Below are positions 4,900 to 11,316 of a DNA stretch of 12,555 nucleotides, in pieces. Each line of letters opens with the position of its first letter. The first letter of the stretch is position 1. The stretch is from Burkholderiaceae bacterium (GTDB lineage: Bacteria; Pseudomonadota; Gammaproteobacteria; Burkholderiales; Burkholderiaceae). The stretch is from assembly GCA_030151165.1 (NCBI GenBank), contig JASLEM010000315.1, positions 1 to 12,555 on the forward strand, written 5' to 3'. The notes below the pieces were generated by a model. It ran no database searches and had not been told where the DNA came from. It saw only the letters and a list, made by a program, of their open reading frames with translations. Position numbers and translations under genes: made by a program.

Positions 4900-6684
4900 T
4901 CAGCGCGCCCGTTCGCCTGGTTCAGGAAGCCAAGACGCAAATGGCGGTGGCAGCTTGACGGTGTCGAACGCCAAGGTTTTGAGGTAGTCCAGCATCGCAG
5001 CGGGGGCGTGTCCTCGCCCATAGGCCGACTCGCTGCCCTCGACCTCGATGTGCCCCACGTCCTGCCGACGCACGCGCTTGCGTCCGGTGTAGGCCTGCGC
5101 CATGCCGGCCGGCCACTGATGCCCTGGGCGCTGTGCGTCGCGGATGCGGTCTTCGAGCTGGTGGCGGAAACTATGGTTTCCGAACCCTGGCCCGAAGGCC
5201 AGGCCGTCGCGCGCATGACGAAGAAACGCCTGCTCGTAAGCCCGGCCCAACATCGGGGCCTTGCCGCCCGGCTTTGGGATGCTGGATGGGAAGAGCAGGG
5301 CGTTCGGCCCCGCTTCGTCGCGACGCTGCGCGACGTACTCGGCGAGGCCCAAGGCCAGGAGCGTGGGATGCAATGGCACGACGCGTCGGGTGGGGTCGTT
5401 CTTCAGGCTGCGCACCACACCCGCCGCGAGCATCGCTGCCTGTTCGCCGTCCATCTCCTCGCGGAACTGGACGACGGACACGCCCTGACGCACTGCGACG
5501 TCTGAGGCGACGAGCTGAAGGACCTCGCGCACGCGGTTGCCGTGGAACATGCACACGAGCGGTACCCAGTAGCGCGCACCGAGGTCGCTACCCATCTTGC
5601 CGCGCCAGCGCGTCGAGTCAGGCCGATACCACTCCGAGGCGAACAGGGTCGACAACTGTCCGTCGGTGAATGGATGGCGCGGTTTGAGCCGGGATTTCTC
5701 TTCCTTCGGAGACAGCACAGGCAGGATGTCGAGGTCGTCGACGGGGTTGGCGCCTTCGAGCAGCCCTCGGCTGCGTGCGAGCGCGAACACTTCCCGCAGC
5801 GTGCGCTTGACCAGGCCGTGCGCATGGCCCATCGACCAAGGCTTGACCGGCGCCCGCATCCGCGCTTCGAGGAACTCGAACAGGTCGGAGGCCTTGACGG
5901 CATTGAGTGGCACGTCACCGAGGTGAGCAATCAACTTCGACCACACATGCACGGACGTGCCCGTGTGTTTGCCGCCCGAGCGCTGCCGCTTGAACTCGCG
6001 GTAAGGCTCACTGAGCGCGCTCAGGCACGCACCGACGGGGCGAGGCTCTTCCGGCGACGGCGCACCTTCGCCGCGATTGCGGCTCATGACACGCCGCGTC
6101 GCTTCCAGTTCGACCTCCGCGAACTGGCGGACGAGGTGCGGATAACGCGGGTCGGTGCGGCTCACCGGCGAGCCCATCTGTTCGCACCAGTCGTCGAGCA
6201 CCTGAAGGGTTCTGTCCCACTCCGGTGATGACCTCCCGCGAGCCAGAACCGACCGCATGGACTGGTCGGTCGCTTGATAGAGCTGCGTCAGTCCGATGTG
6301 GGACTTGTCGTCGAGGCCGGCGCCCTTGTAGCGCCAGAGGTCGTCGACATGCATCCACTGGTAGAGCCTGCGCGCGCAGATGTGTTCGACGCGCTCTGGC
6401 GTCAGCACTTGCGGCTCGGCTTGCAACGGCTTGGCCGCCGCGAGCAGCCTGTCCCACTCGGCGCGCTTCTCGGCGATGAGATGCGCACCCACGGTCTTGG
6501 CCCGGCGAAGGTCGGCCGTGCCCGTGGACTTGCGGAATTCCTTGACGCCGGGGCGTCCCTTCAGTGCGGTGGGAGGCACCAGCCGCACGTACCAGTTCAG
6601 TGACCGGCCGTGGTCGGGCCGGTAGAAGTTCTCAGGCACGTCGCGTTGACTCGTTGTGGCAGACCCTTTTGGCACACCTACCAT
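4900..6684 (-). CDS. Tyrosine recombinase / integrase of the island
   Basis: 594 residues, long for the family because of an extended N-terminal region. Residues about 25-80 (WYVRLVPP...KSTGTADLRRAKTVGAHL) resemble the DUF6538-type arm-binding domain. About 222-310 is the SAM-like core-binding domain. The catalytic domain has R384 (FHGNRVREVL), K428 (RSLKNDPTRR), H504 and R507 (NHSFRH), H545 (VGHIEV) and nucleophile Y555 (SAYGRG), so all key residues are present and the enzyme should be active. It catalyses site-specific integration and excision of the island at the tRNA-Ser repeat that lies 56 bp upstream of its start. ATG 6684 touches its own AGAGG with no spacer; GTG at codon 4 (6675), 9 nt after AGAGG, is a plausible real start. 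An inverted repeat TAAGTT/AACTTA (about 6689-6713) just upstream may be a promoter or accessory site. Confidence 0.93.
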   Translation of the reverse strand: MVGVPKGSATTSQRDVPENFYRPDHGRSLNWYVRLVPPTALKGRPGVKEFRKSTGTADLRRAKTVGAHLIAEKRAEWDRLLAAAKPLQAEPQVLTPERVEHICARRLYQWMHVDDLWRYKGAGLDDKSHIGLTQLYQATDQSMRSVLARGRSSPEWDRTLQVLDDWCEQMGSPVSRTDPRYPHLVRQFAEVELEATRRVMSRNRGEGAPSPEEPRPVGACLSALSEPYREFKRQRSGGKHTGTSVHVWSKLIAHLGDVPLNAVKASDLFEFLEARMRAPVKPWSMGHAHGLVKRTLREVFALARSRGLLEGANPVDDLDILPVLSPKEEKSRLKPRHPFTDGQLSTLFASEWYRPDSTRWRGKMGSDLGARYWVPLVCMFHGNRVREVLQLVASDVAVRQGVSVVQFREEMDGEQAAMLAAGVVRSLKNDPTRRVVPLHPTLLALGLAEYVAQRRDEAGPNALLFPSSIPKPGGKAPMLGRAYEQAFLRHARDGLAFGPGFGNHSFRHQLEDRIRDAQRPGHQWPAGMAQAYTGRKRVRRQDVGHIEVEGSESAYGRGHAPAAMLDYLKTLAFDTVKLPPPFASWLPEPGERAR

Positions 6685-6739
6685 CCTCTAAGTTATTGAT
6701 ATCCAAGAACTTATCGGCGAATCAATGACTTACTTGAGC

Positions 6740-6757
6740 TTGGCGGAAGCGGTGAGA
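6740..6757 (+). repeat. Right attachment site (within tRNA-Ser 3' end)
   Basis: This is the second copy of the 18-bp direct repeat. It covers one base outside the tRNA plus the encoded CCA, the discriminator, the acceptor strand and the first bases of the T arm. The crossover must fall inside this identical stretch, because identity with the left copy breaks at 6758-6761. The tRNA gene remains complete on this side. Confidence 0.85.
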
Positions 6758-6828
6758 TTCGAACTCACGGGCCCTTGCGGGCCGACGGTTTTCAAGACCG
6801 TTGCAATCGACCACTCTGCCACGCTTCC
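6741..6828 (-). tRNA. tRNA-Ser (UGA)
   Basis: 88 nt including an encoded CCA (6743-6741). The acceptor stem GGAAGCG (6828-6822) pairs with CGCTTCC (6751-6745), with discriminator G. The anticodon arm is ACGGTCTTGAAAACCGT with anticodon TGA. There is a long variable arm (CGGCCCGCAAGGGCCC), as expected for serine tRNAs, and the T arm GTGAGTTCGAATCTCAC is intact. It decodes UCA and wobble UCN codons. Its 3' end is the attachment site of the island, and the gene is left complete. A weak -10-like TACAAT (6882-6877, minus strand) lies about 50 nt upstream. Confidence 0.97.
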
Positions 6829-7241
6829 TTGTCGATTCGCTGCGCGCCAGACGCGGGTCGGCCGGCAGCTGTCGCGATTGTATCGTCCGTGCGCCGCGCA
6901 CCAGGGCGCGGCGGCGATCGGGCGCCGGTGCACCATTTCCCGCGGTCGATATCGCGTCGCCGAACGTCGGCGAATTAGCGCATCGAATTAATTGCGTCAA
7001 TTCGGCAATAGAGCGAATCGGCTAATTCAGGCCGCGTCGCCGGGTCGCGAATTGACCCTACGGTGGAGTATCACCATTTAGGGGGAGAACGCCGCGGTCG
7101 GCTGCGCGAAAGAAAGCGCGACGGCGTCGCGAAGCCAAGATTTAGGGGTCGCGAAGGCGCGCGTTCGGGCGCACTGTCGGCCTCGCCTTGCGGTCGTCTT
7201 GCCTGGGTGGAACGAGGTCGCGGCGGCCCCCGTCATTCATG

Positions 7242-7270
7242 TTTCCACTTTGTAAATCAGAACCTGTAAG
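7242..7270 (+). promoter_or_regulatory. Possible sigma-70 promoter of the S53 peptidase operon
   Basis: TTTCCA (7242-7247) and TGTAAG (7265-7270) are 17 nt apart and match each consensus box in 4 of 6 positions. The stretch is the most AT-rich close to the gene. If used, the leader would be about 180 nt and contain both hairpins at 7366-7423. Weak evidence. Confidence 0.25.
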
Positions 7271-7365
7271 GGTTTGCAACCGTGGAAAAGAACCTGCTGC
7301 TGAGTGAACATGAAATGGCTGGAGGGTGTGGCCGACCGGCAATAAGAAGACTGCAAGAGAGACGA

Positions 7366-7423
7366 CAAATGCCCTTCCGGCATTTGCGGCCATGGTGCTT
7401 TCGATGTCGGAAGTTCCGACATC
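7366..7423 (+). promoter_or_regulatory. Two perfect hairpins in the leader of the S53 peptidase gene
   Basis: The first is CAAATGCC-CTTCC-GGCATTTG (7366-7386). The second is GATGTCGGAA-G-TTCCGACATC (7403-7423), a 21-nt perfect palindrome around one base. They lie 33 nt or more before the start codon, neither has a T run, and the ribosome site (AGGGG) is outside both. They could stabilise the transcript, or the second could be an operator for a dimeric regulator. Confidence 0.5.
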
Positions 7424-7455
7424 CGATTCGCAATCAGCAATTCAAAGGGGTAGTC

Positions 7456-9651
7456 ATGAATCGATTTATCAGGCAAGCCTGCCTGACCCTCACCACCGGC
7501 GTCCTCGCCGCCTCGGCGCACGCGTTGCCGACCGGCCACCCGGTGCAGATGATCCACAGCAACGTGAACGAGGACGTTCTCTCGAGCGTCGTCAACAGCG
7601 TCCGGCCCGAAGCCAGCGCCGCGAACGATCGTGGTGCGGTGGCGGACAACCTGCCGATGCCGCACATGCTGCTGCAGCTGAAGCGCTCGCCCGAACGCGA
7701 GGCCGCGCTGAAGGGGTACATCGACCAATTGCACGATCGCAATTCGGCGAACTTCCACCAGTGGCTGACGCCCGAACAGTTCGCCGCGAGCTACGGGGTC
7801 GCCTCAGCCGACGTCGCGACCGTCACCGCCTGGCTGCGCTCGAAGGGCTTCACCGTCAACGGCGTGACGCCGACGGGCCTGCAGGTCGACTTCGACGGTA
7901 CCGCCGCCCAGGTGCGCGCCGCCTTCCACACCAGCATCCACAACCTGTCGGTGAACGGTGTTTCGCACATCGCCAACATGGAGCCGGTGAAGTTCCCGAC
8001 GGCGCTGGAGCCCGCGGTGGCCGGCGTGATCTCGCTGCACGACTTCCACCCGCAGCCGCACAAGGTCGCGCGCGGCCAGGGCGCCAAGTACACGATCTCG
8101 ACGTCCAACGGCACGGCGCACGCGCTGTCGCCGGCCGACATCGCGACGATCTACAACCTGACGCCGCTGTTCAACGCCGGCTTCTCGGGCCGTGGCCAGT
8201 CGATCATGGTCGTGGAGGACACCTACCTCTATTCGACCGCCGACTGGACGCAGTTCCGCAAGACCTTCGGCCTGGCGCGCGCGTATCCGTACGGCACGCT
8301 GTCGCAAGTCAGCCCCACCGGCTCGATCGCCTGCGCGAACCCGGGCTTCCAGGGCAGCGCGCGCGACCCGGGCTACGGCGATGACGGCGAAGCCGTGCTC
8401 GACGTCGAATGGGCCACCGCCGCGGCGCCGAACGCGGCGATCGTCCTGGCGGCCTGCACCGACACCAACGCCTTCGGCGGCCTGATCGCGCTGCAGAACA
8501 CGCTCAACGGCCCGGCGGCGAACCTGCCGTCGGTCGTCAGCATCAGCTACGGCGAAGCCGAAGCGGTGAACGGCGCGGCCGCGAACCTGGCGTACTACAC
8601 CGCGTACCAGCAAGCGGTCGCGGAAGGCGTGTCGATCTTCGTGTCGTCGGGCGATGAACTCGCTGCGAGCGCGGACAACGGCAACGAGGCGACGCACGGC
8701 ATCTCGGTCAGCGGCTTCGCGTCGACGCCGTACAACGTGGCGGTCGGCGGCACCGACTTCAGCTACACGGCCGACAACGTCGACCCGTCGACGTACTGGT
8801 CCGCGACGAACAGCGCCACCTTCGGCTCCGCCCTGTCGTACATCAAGGAAATCCCCTGGAACGACTCGTGCGCCGGCTCGAAGATCGCGACCTACCTCGG
8901 CACGACGCAGAACGCCCTGTGCAACAACACGCAGGTCACGTCCGCCAACGGTTCGCTGCACTTCCTGCTGAACGCCGCGGGCGGCAGCGGCGGCCCGAGC
9001 GGATGCGCCACGGGCACGGCCTCCACGCGCGGCGTCGTCAGCGGCACGTGCGCCGGCTACGCGAAGCCGGCCTGGCAGGCGGGCATGACCGGCAACCCGA
9101 ACGACGGCGTGCGCGACATCCCCGATGTCTCGCTGTTCGCCTCGAACGGCCTGTGGGATGCGTACTACCTGGTGTGCTGGTCGAACCCGGACACGAGCGC
9201 GGCGGTCGGCGGCGGCTTCAGCTGCACCGGCGTCCCGTCGACCTGGGCCGGCTTCGGTGGCACCTCGGTCTCGTCGCCGATCATGGCGGCCATCCAGTCG
9301 CTCGTGAACCAGAAGACGGGCGCGCGCTGGGGCAACCCGAACGTGCAGTACTACGCGATGGCCAACGCGCAGAACGCCGCCAACATCGGCGCCTGCAACT
9401 CGACGACGGTCAACAAGACGTCCAACAGCTGCAAGTTCTACGACGTGACCGACGGCGACATCGCCGGCGCCTGCAGGGCCTCGGGCACCACGCTGCGCAA
9501 CTGCTATCGACCGAGCGGCACGAACGGCGTCCTGTCGACGAGCAACAACGCGCTGCAGCCCGCCTACAACGCCACGCAGGGCTGGGACTTCGCCACGGGC
9601 ATCGGCTCGGTGAACGCCTACAACCTCGTGATGGGCTGGCCCGGCCAGTAA
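7456..9651 (+). CDS. Secreted S53 (sedolisin / pro-kumamolisin) serine-carboxyl peptidase
   Basis: 731 residues. The signal peptide (about 1-23) has a basic start, hydrophobic core ACLTLTTGVLAAS and likely cleavage after AHA. A pro-kumamolisin activation domain spans about 30-195 (LHDRNSANFHQWLTPEQFAA is typical). The catalytic domain has the Glu/Asp pair E312 and D316 (GEAVLDVEW), oxyanion-hole D400 (IFVSSGD) and nucleophile S604 (GGTSVSSPIMAA). The C-terminal calcium site is indicated by D663 (FYDVT) and D711 (GWDFATGIG). All hallmarks are present, so it should be an active secreted acid-type endopeptidase that matures by removing its propeptide. Start at ATG 7456, 7 nt after AGGGG, because it gives a proper signal peptide. 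A PEP-CTERM gene follows after 27 nt, probably in one operon. No PEP-CTERM tail on this protein itself. Confidence 0.95.
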   Translation: MNRFIRQACLTLTTGVLAASAHALPTGHPVQMIHSNVNEDVLSSVVNSVRPEASAANDRGAVADNLPMPHMLLQLKRSPEREAALKGYIDQLHDRNSANFHQWLTPEQFAASYGVASADVATVTAWLRSKGFTVNGVTPTGLQVDFDGTAAQVRAAFHTSIHNLSVNGVSHIANMEPVKFPTALEPAVAGVISLHDFHPQPHKVARGQGAKYTISTSNGTAHALSPADIATIYNLTPLFNAGFSGRGQSIMVVEDTYLYSTADWTQFRKTFGLARAYPYGTLSQVSPTGSIACANPGFQGSARDPGYGDDGEAVLDVEWATAAAPNAAIVLAACTDTNAFGGLIALQNTLNGPAANLPSVVSISYGEAEAVNGAAANLAYYTAYQQAVAEGVSIFVSSGDELAASADNGNEATHGISVSGFASTPYNVAVGGTDFSYTADNVDPSTYWSATNSATFGSALSYIKEIPWNDSCAGSKIATYLGTTQNALCNNTQVTSANGSLHFLLNAAGGSGGPSGCATGTASTRGVVSGTCAGYAKPAWQAGMTGNPNDGVRDIPDVSLFASNGLWDAYYLVCWSNPDTSAAVGGGFSCTGVPSTWAGFGGTSVSSPIMAAIQSLVNQKTGARWGNPNVQYYAMANAQNAANIGACNSTTVNKTSNSCKFYDVTDGDIAGACRASGTTLRNCYRPSGTNGVLSTSNNALQPAYNATQGWDFATGIGSVNAYNLVMGWPGQ

Positions 9652-9678
9652 TCCGACGAATCAACGGAAAGACGTGAC

Positions 9679-10341
9679 ATGAACACCACACGCAAACTCT
9701 CGCTGGCCGCCGCGGCGGCGGCGCTGGCCTGCGCCAGCCTTGGCGCGCAGGCGGCGACCTGCCCGGGCGGCAACCTCGTCACCAACTGCGGTTTCGAGGC
9801 GGGCAACTTCTCCGGCTGGACGCTGAGCGGCATCGACGTCGACGCCGGCACCGAAGGCAACCTGTACGGCGTCGAAGGCGCCGATCCGTTCGGCCCCGGC
9901 CCGCACGGCGGCAACTCGCAGGCGTACTTCGCCGACCAGGTCGCCAACACGACGACGTTGTCGCAATCGATCGCCACGACGGCCGGCACCAGCTACACGG
10001 TGTCGTTCTGGCTGGCGGAGGCGACGGACGGCCCCGGCACGAACAACAACAGGCTGACCGCGACGTTCGGCGGCGCGTCGCTGACGCCGCTGACGAACGT
10101 GACCGACCAGGGCTACACCGAGTACACGTTCTCGGGCCTCGCCTCGGCCGGCTCGACGCAGCTGAGCTTCACGTTCGGCAACGACGTCGGCCAGTTCCAG
10201 ATCGACGACGTCAGCGTCCTCGGCCCGGCCGCACCGCCGCCGCCCCCGCCGCCGGCGATTCCCGAGCCGTCGACGCTGTCGCTGCTCGGACTCGGCGCGC
10301 TGATGCTGGCCGTGCGCCGCCAGGCCCACAAGAAGGACTGA
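9679..10341 (+). CDS. PEP-CTERM sorting domain protein
   Basis: 220 residues. The signal peptide (about 1-25) is alanine-rich, with cleavage near AQA/A. The mature part (about 27-182) has the pattern of a secreted beta-sandwich (NLVTNCGFEAGNFSGWTLSG; LSQSIATTAGTSYTVSFWLA; ending QFQIDDVSV), like many carbohydrate-binding or anchor-type PEP-CTERM proteins. A poly-proline spacer (186-192) leads to the sorting signal IPEPS (194-198), a hydrophobic span (199-211) and a basic tail (RRQAHKK). Known: such tails are processed by exosortase/EpsH systems in biofilm-forming proteobacteria. Inferred: an exported surface or matrix protein. The ribosome site GGAAAG precedes the ATG. The terminator at 10386 ends the unit. 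Ligand unknown. Confidence 0.92.
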   Translation: MNTTRKLSLAAAAAALACASLGAQAATCPGGNLVTNCGFEAGNFSGWTLSGIDVDAGTEGNLYGVEGADPFGPGPHGGNSQAYFADQVANTTTLSQSIATTAGTSYTVSFWLAEATDGPGTNNNRLTATFGGASLTPLTNVTDQGYTEYTFSGLASAGSTQLSFTFGNDVGQFQIDDVSVLGPAAPPPPPPPAIPEPSTLSLLGLGALMLAVRRQAHKKD

Positions 10342-10385
10342 CCGGCCCGCGGCGGGCGTCCGCGCCTGCCCCTGCCCTCGGCCCC

Positions 10386-10421
10386 GGCCGCCCGCGTCCG
10401 CGCGAGGCGGCCTTTTCCTTT
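10386..10421 (+). terminator. Intrinsic terminator after the PEP-CTERM gene
   Basis: The stem GGCCGCC/GGCGGCC (10386-10392, 10406-10412) encloses a smaller CGCG/CGCG stem and is followed directly by TTTTCCTTT. It lies 45 nt after the stop codon. The T tract is on the plus-strand side, so it ends the peptidase/PEP-CTERM transcript before the oppositely oriented apaH. Confidence 0.8.
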
Positions 10422-10440
10422 GGGGCGAGCGCTCCGGGGC

Positions 10441-11259
10441 TCAGCCCGGCTTCTGCGCCTGCGGGCACTTCACCTGGAACACCTCGCGGCGGCCGCCGTC
10501 CACGCGCACCGCCGTCAATGCGCCGCCCCACACGCAGCCGGTGTCGGTGGCCAGCAGCGTCGGCGTGTCGACCAACCCCAGCACCGACCAGTGGCCGAAG
10601 GCGATCGGCGTGTCGCGCGTCAGGCGGTTCGCGTGCTCGAACCAGGGGCGCATGCCCGGCGGCGCGTCGGCGTCGTCCTTGACCTTCAGCTCGAGCTCGC
10701 CGTCGGCGCTGCACAGGCGCAGCCGCGTGAGCGTGTTGACGATGAAGCGCCAGCGATCCGGCCCGGCGAGCGCCGCGTCCCAGCGCCGCGGCTCGTTGCC
10801 GTACATGCCTTGCAGGAAGTCCGGCATGTCGGGCGAGCGCAGCAGGGCCTCGATCTCGCCGGCGTAGGCGAGCGTGTCGGCGGCCGACCATTGCGGCACC
10901 ACGCCGGCGTGCACCAGCAGCCAGCCGCAGGCCTGCGCGGCCATGCGGCGGTGGCGCAGCCAGTCGAGCCAGGCGTCGCGGCGCGGGTCGGCGAGGATCG
11001 CGTCGAGCGTGTCGCCGCGCGACGTCCTGCGCACGCCGTGGGCGTCGGCCAGCAGGTGCAGGTCGTGGTTGCCGAGCAGGCACTGCGCCGAATCGCCGAG
11101 CGACGACAGGCGCTCGAGCACGGGCAGCGACTGCGGCCCGCGGTTGACGAGGTCGCCGAGCAGGTGGATGCGGTCGCGCGACGGCGAGAAACCGATGGTC
11201 GCGAGCAGTTGGTCGAGCGGGTCGCAGCAGCCCTGGAGGTCGCCTATCAGATAATCCAT
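10441..11259 (-). CDS. apaH: Bis(5'-nucleosyl)-tetraphosphatase, symmetrical (ApaH)
   Basis: 272 residues, close to the usual 270-280. A PPP-family metallophosphatase that splits Ap4A into two ADP and so controls dinucleoside polyphosphate (alarmone) levels and the NpnN capping of RNA in the cytoplasm. Motifs: GDLQGC (6-11), GDLVNRGP (35-42), LGNHDLHLL (62-70), LVHAGVVPQW in the middle, and AFGHWSVLG plus TGCVWGGALT near the C-terminus. The first motif has Gln where E. coli has His (GDVHGC); as far as I know the Gln form is normal in pseudomonad and betaproteobacterial ApaH. Divergent from the CBS-domain gene with 57 nt between starts, so the promoters must overlap. No clear Shine-Dalgarno before ATG 11259. 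Confidence 0.95.
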   Translation of the reverse strand: MDYLIGDLQGCCDPLDQLLATIGFSPSRDRIHLLGDLVNRGPQSLPVLERLSSLGDSAQCLLGNHDLHLLADAHGVRRTSRGDTLDAILADPRRDAWLDWLRHRRMAAQACGWLLVHAGVVPQWSAADTLAYAGEIEALLRSPDMPDFLQGMYGNEPRRWDAALAGPDRWRFIVNTLTRLRLCSADGELELKVKDDADAPPGMRPWFEHANRLTRDTPIAFGHWSVLGLVDTPTLLATDTGCVWGGALTAVRVDGGRREVFQVKCPQAQKPG

Positions 11260-11316
11260 GGCCCGATTCTGCTACGCTCGCGGGCTTTGGCTCTTTTTCC
11301 AGCTCGCGCTGCTCGC

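Larger units (their letters stand above)
53..6757. mobile_element. tRNA-Ser-integrated genomic island (about 6.7 kb)
   Basis: Seen: an 18-bp identical direct repeat lies at 53-70 and 6740-6757, and the right copy is the 3' end of an intact tRNA-Ser gene. A tyrosine-recombinase gene begins 56 bp inside the right end and reads away from the tRNA. All eight predicted genes between the repeats are on the minus strand with small gaps. Known: tyrosine-recombinase islands often integrate into tRNA 3' ends and rebuild the tRNA with their own end. Inferred: this is a complete, small integrative element. No relaxase, terminase, capsid or conjugation gene is visible, so it would need a helper to move, or it moves only by excision and reintegration. 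Its average GC looks a little lower than that of the very GC-rich genes to the right. Confidence 0.85.
6829..7455. other. Intergenic region between tRNA-Ser and the S53 peptidase
   Basis: No gene. From left: the presumed tRNA promoter side; then an AATT-rich patch (about 6969-7056) with CGAATT/AATTCG (6984-6989, 6999-7004) and a 9-bp inverted pair GTCAATTCG (6996-7004) / CGAATTGAC (7048-7056); then a nested inverted repeat CCCTA..GGTG / CACC..TAGGG (7056-7083); a GC-rich stretch; a possible promoter at 7242-7270; and two leader hairpins (7366-7386, 7403-7423). A longer reading frame that extends the peptidase upstream to 7282 crosses these hairpins and has no signal-peptide sense, so it is not used. 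Confidence 0.6.

Noticed and set aside
3409..5505. Long plus-strand frames at 3409-4215 and 4798-5505 opposite island genes
   Set aside because: They are antisense to genes with recognisable domains (wHTH, Imm31-like, CPCC, integrase) and have no motif or ribosome site of their own.
7282..7455. Upstream extension of the S53 peptidase by 58 codons
   Set aside because: It crosses two perfect hairpins, has a GTG start without a ribosome site and would bury the signal peptide; ATG 7456 has both ribosome site and signal sequence.
7804..8961. 385-codon minus-strand frame opposite the S53 peptidase
   Set aside because: Low-complexity R/V/A/D-rich translation, a codon-bias shadow of the peptidase gene.
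11227..11247. Loss of the metal-binding His in the first ApaH motif (GDLQGC)
   Set aside because: The Gln form is, to my knowledge, normal in pseudomonad and betaproteobacterial ApaH, and all other motifs are intact, so it is not a sign of inactivation.
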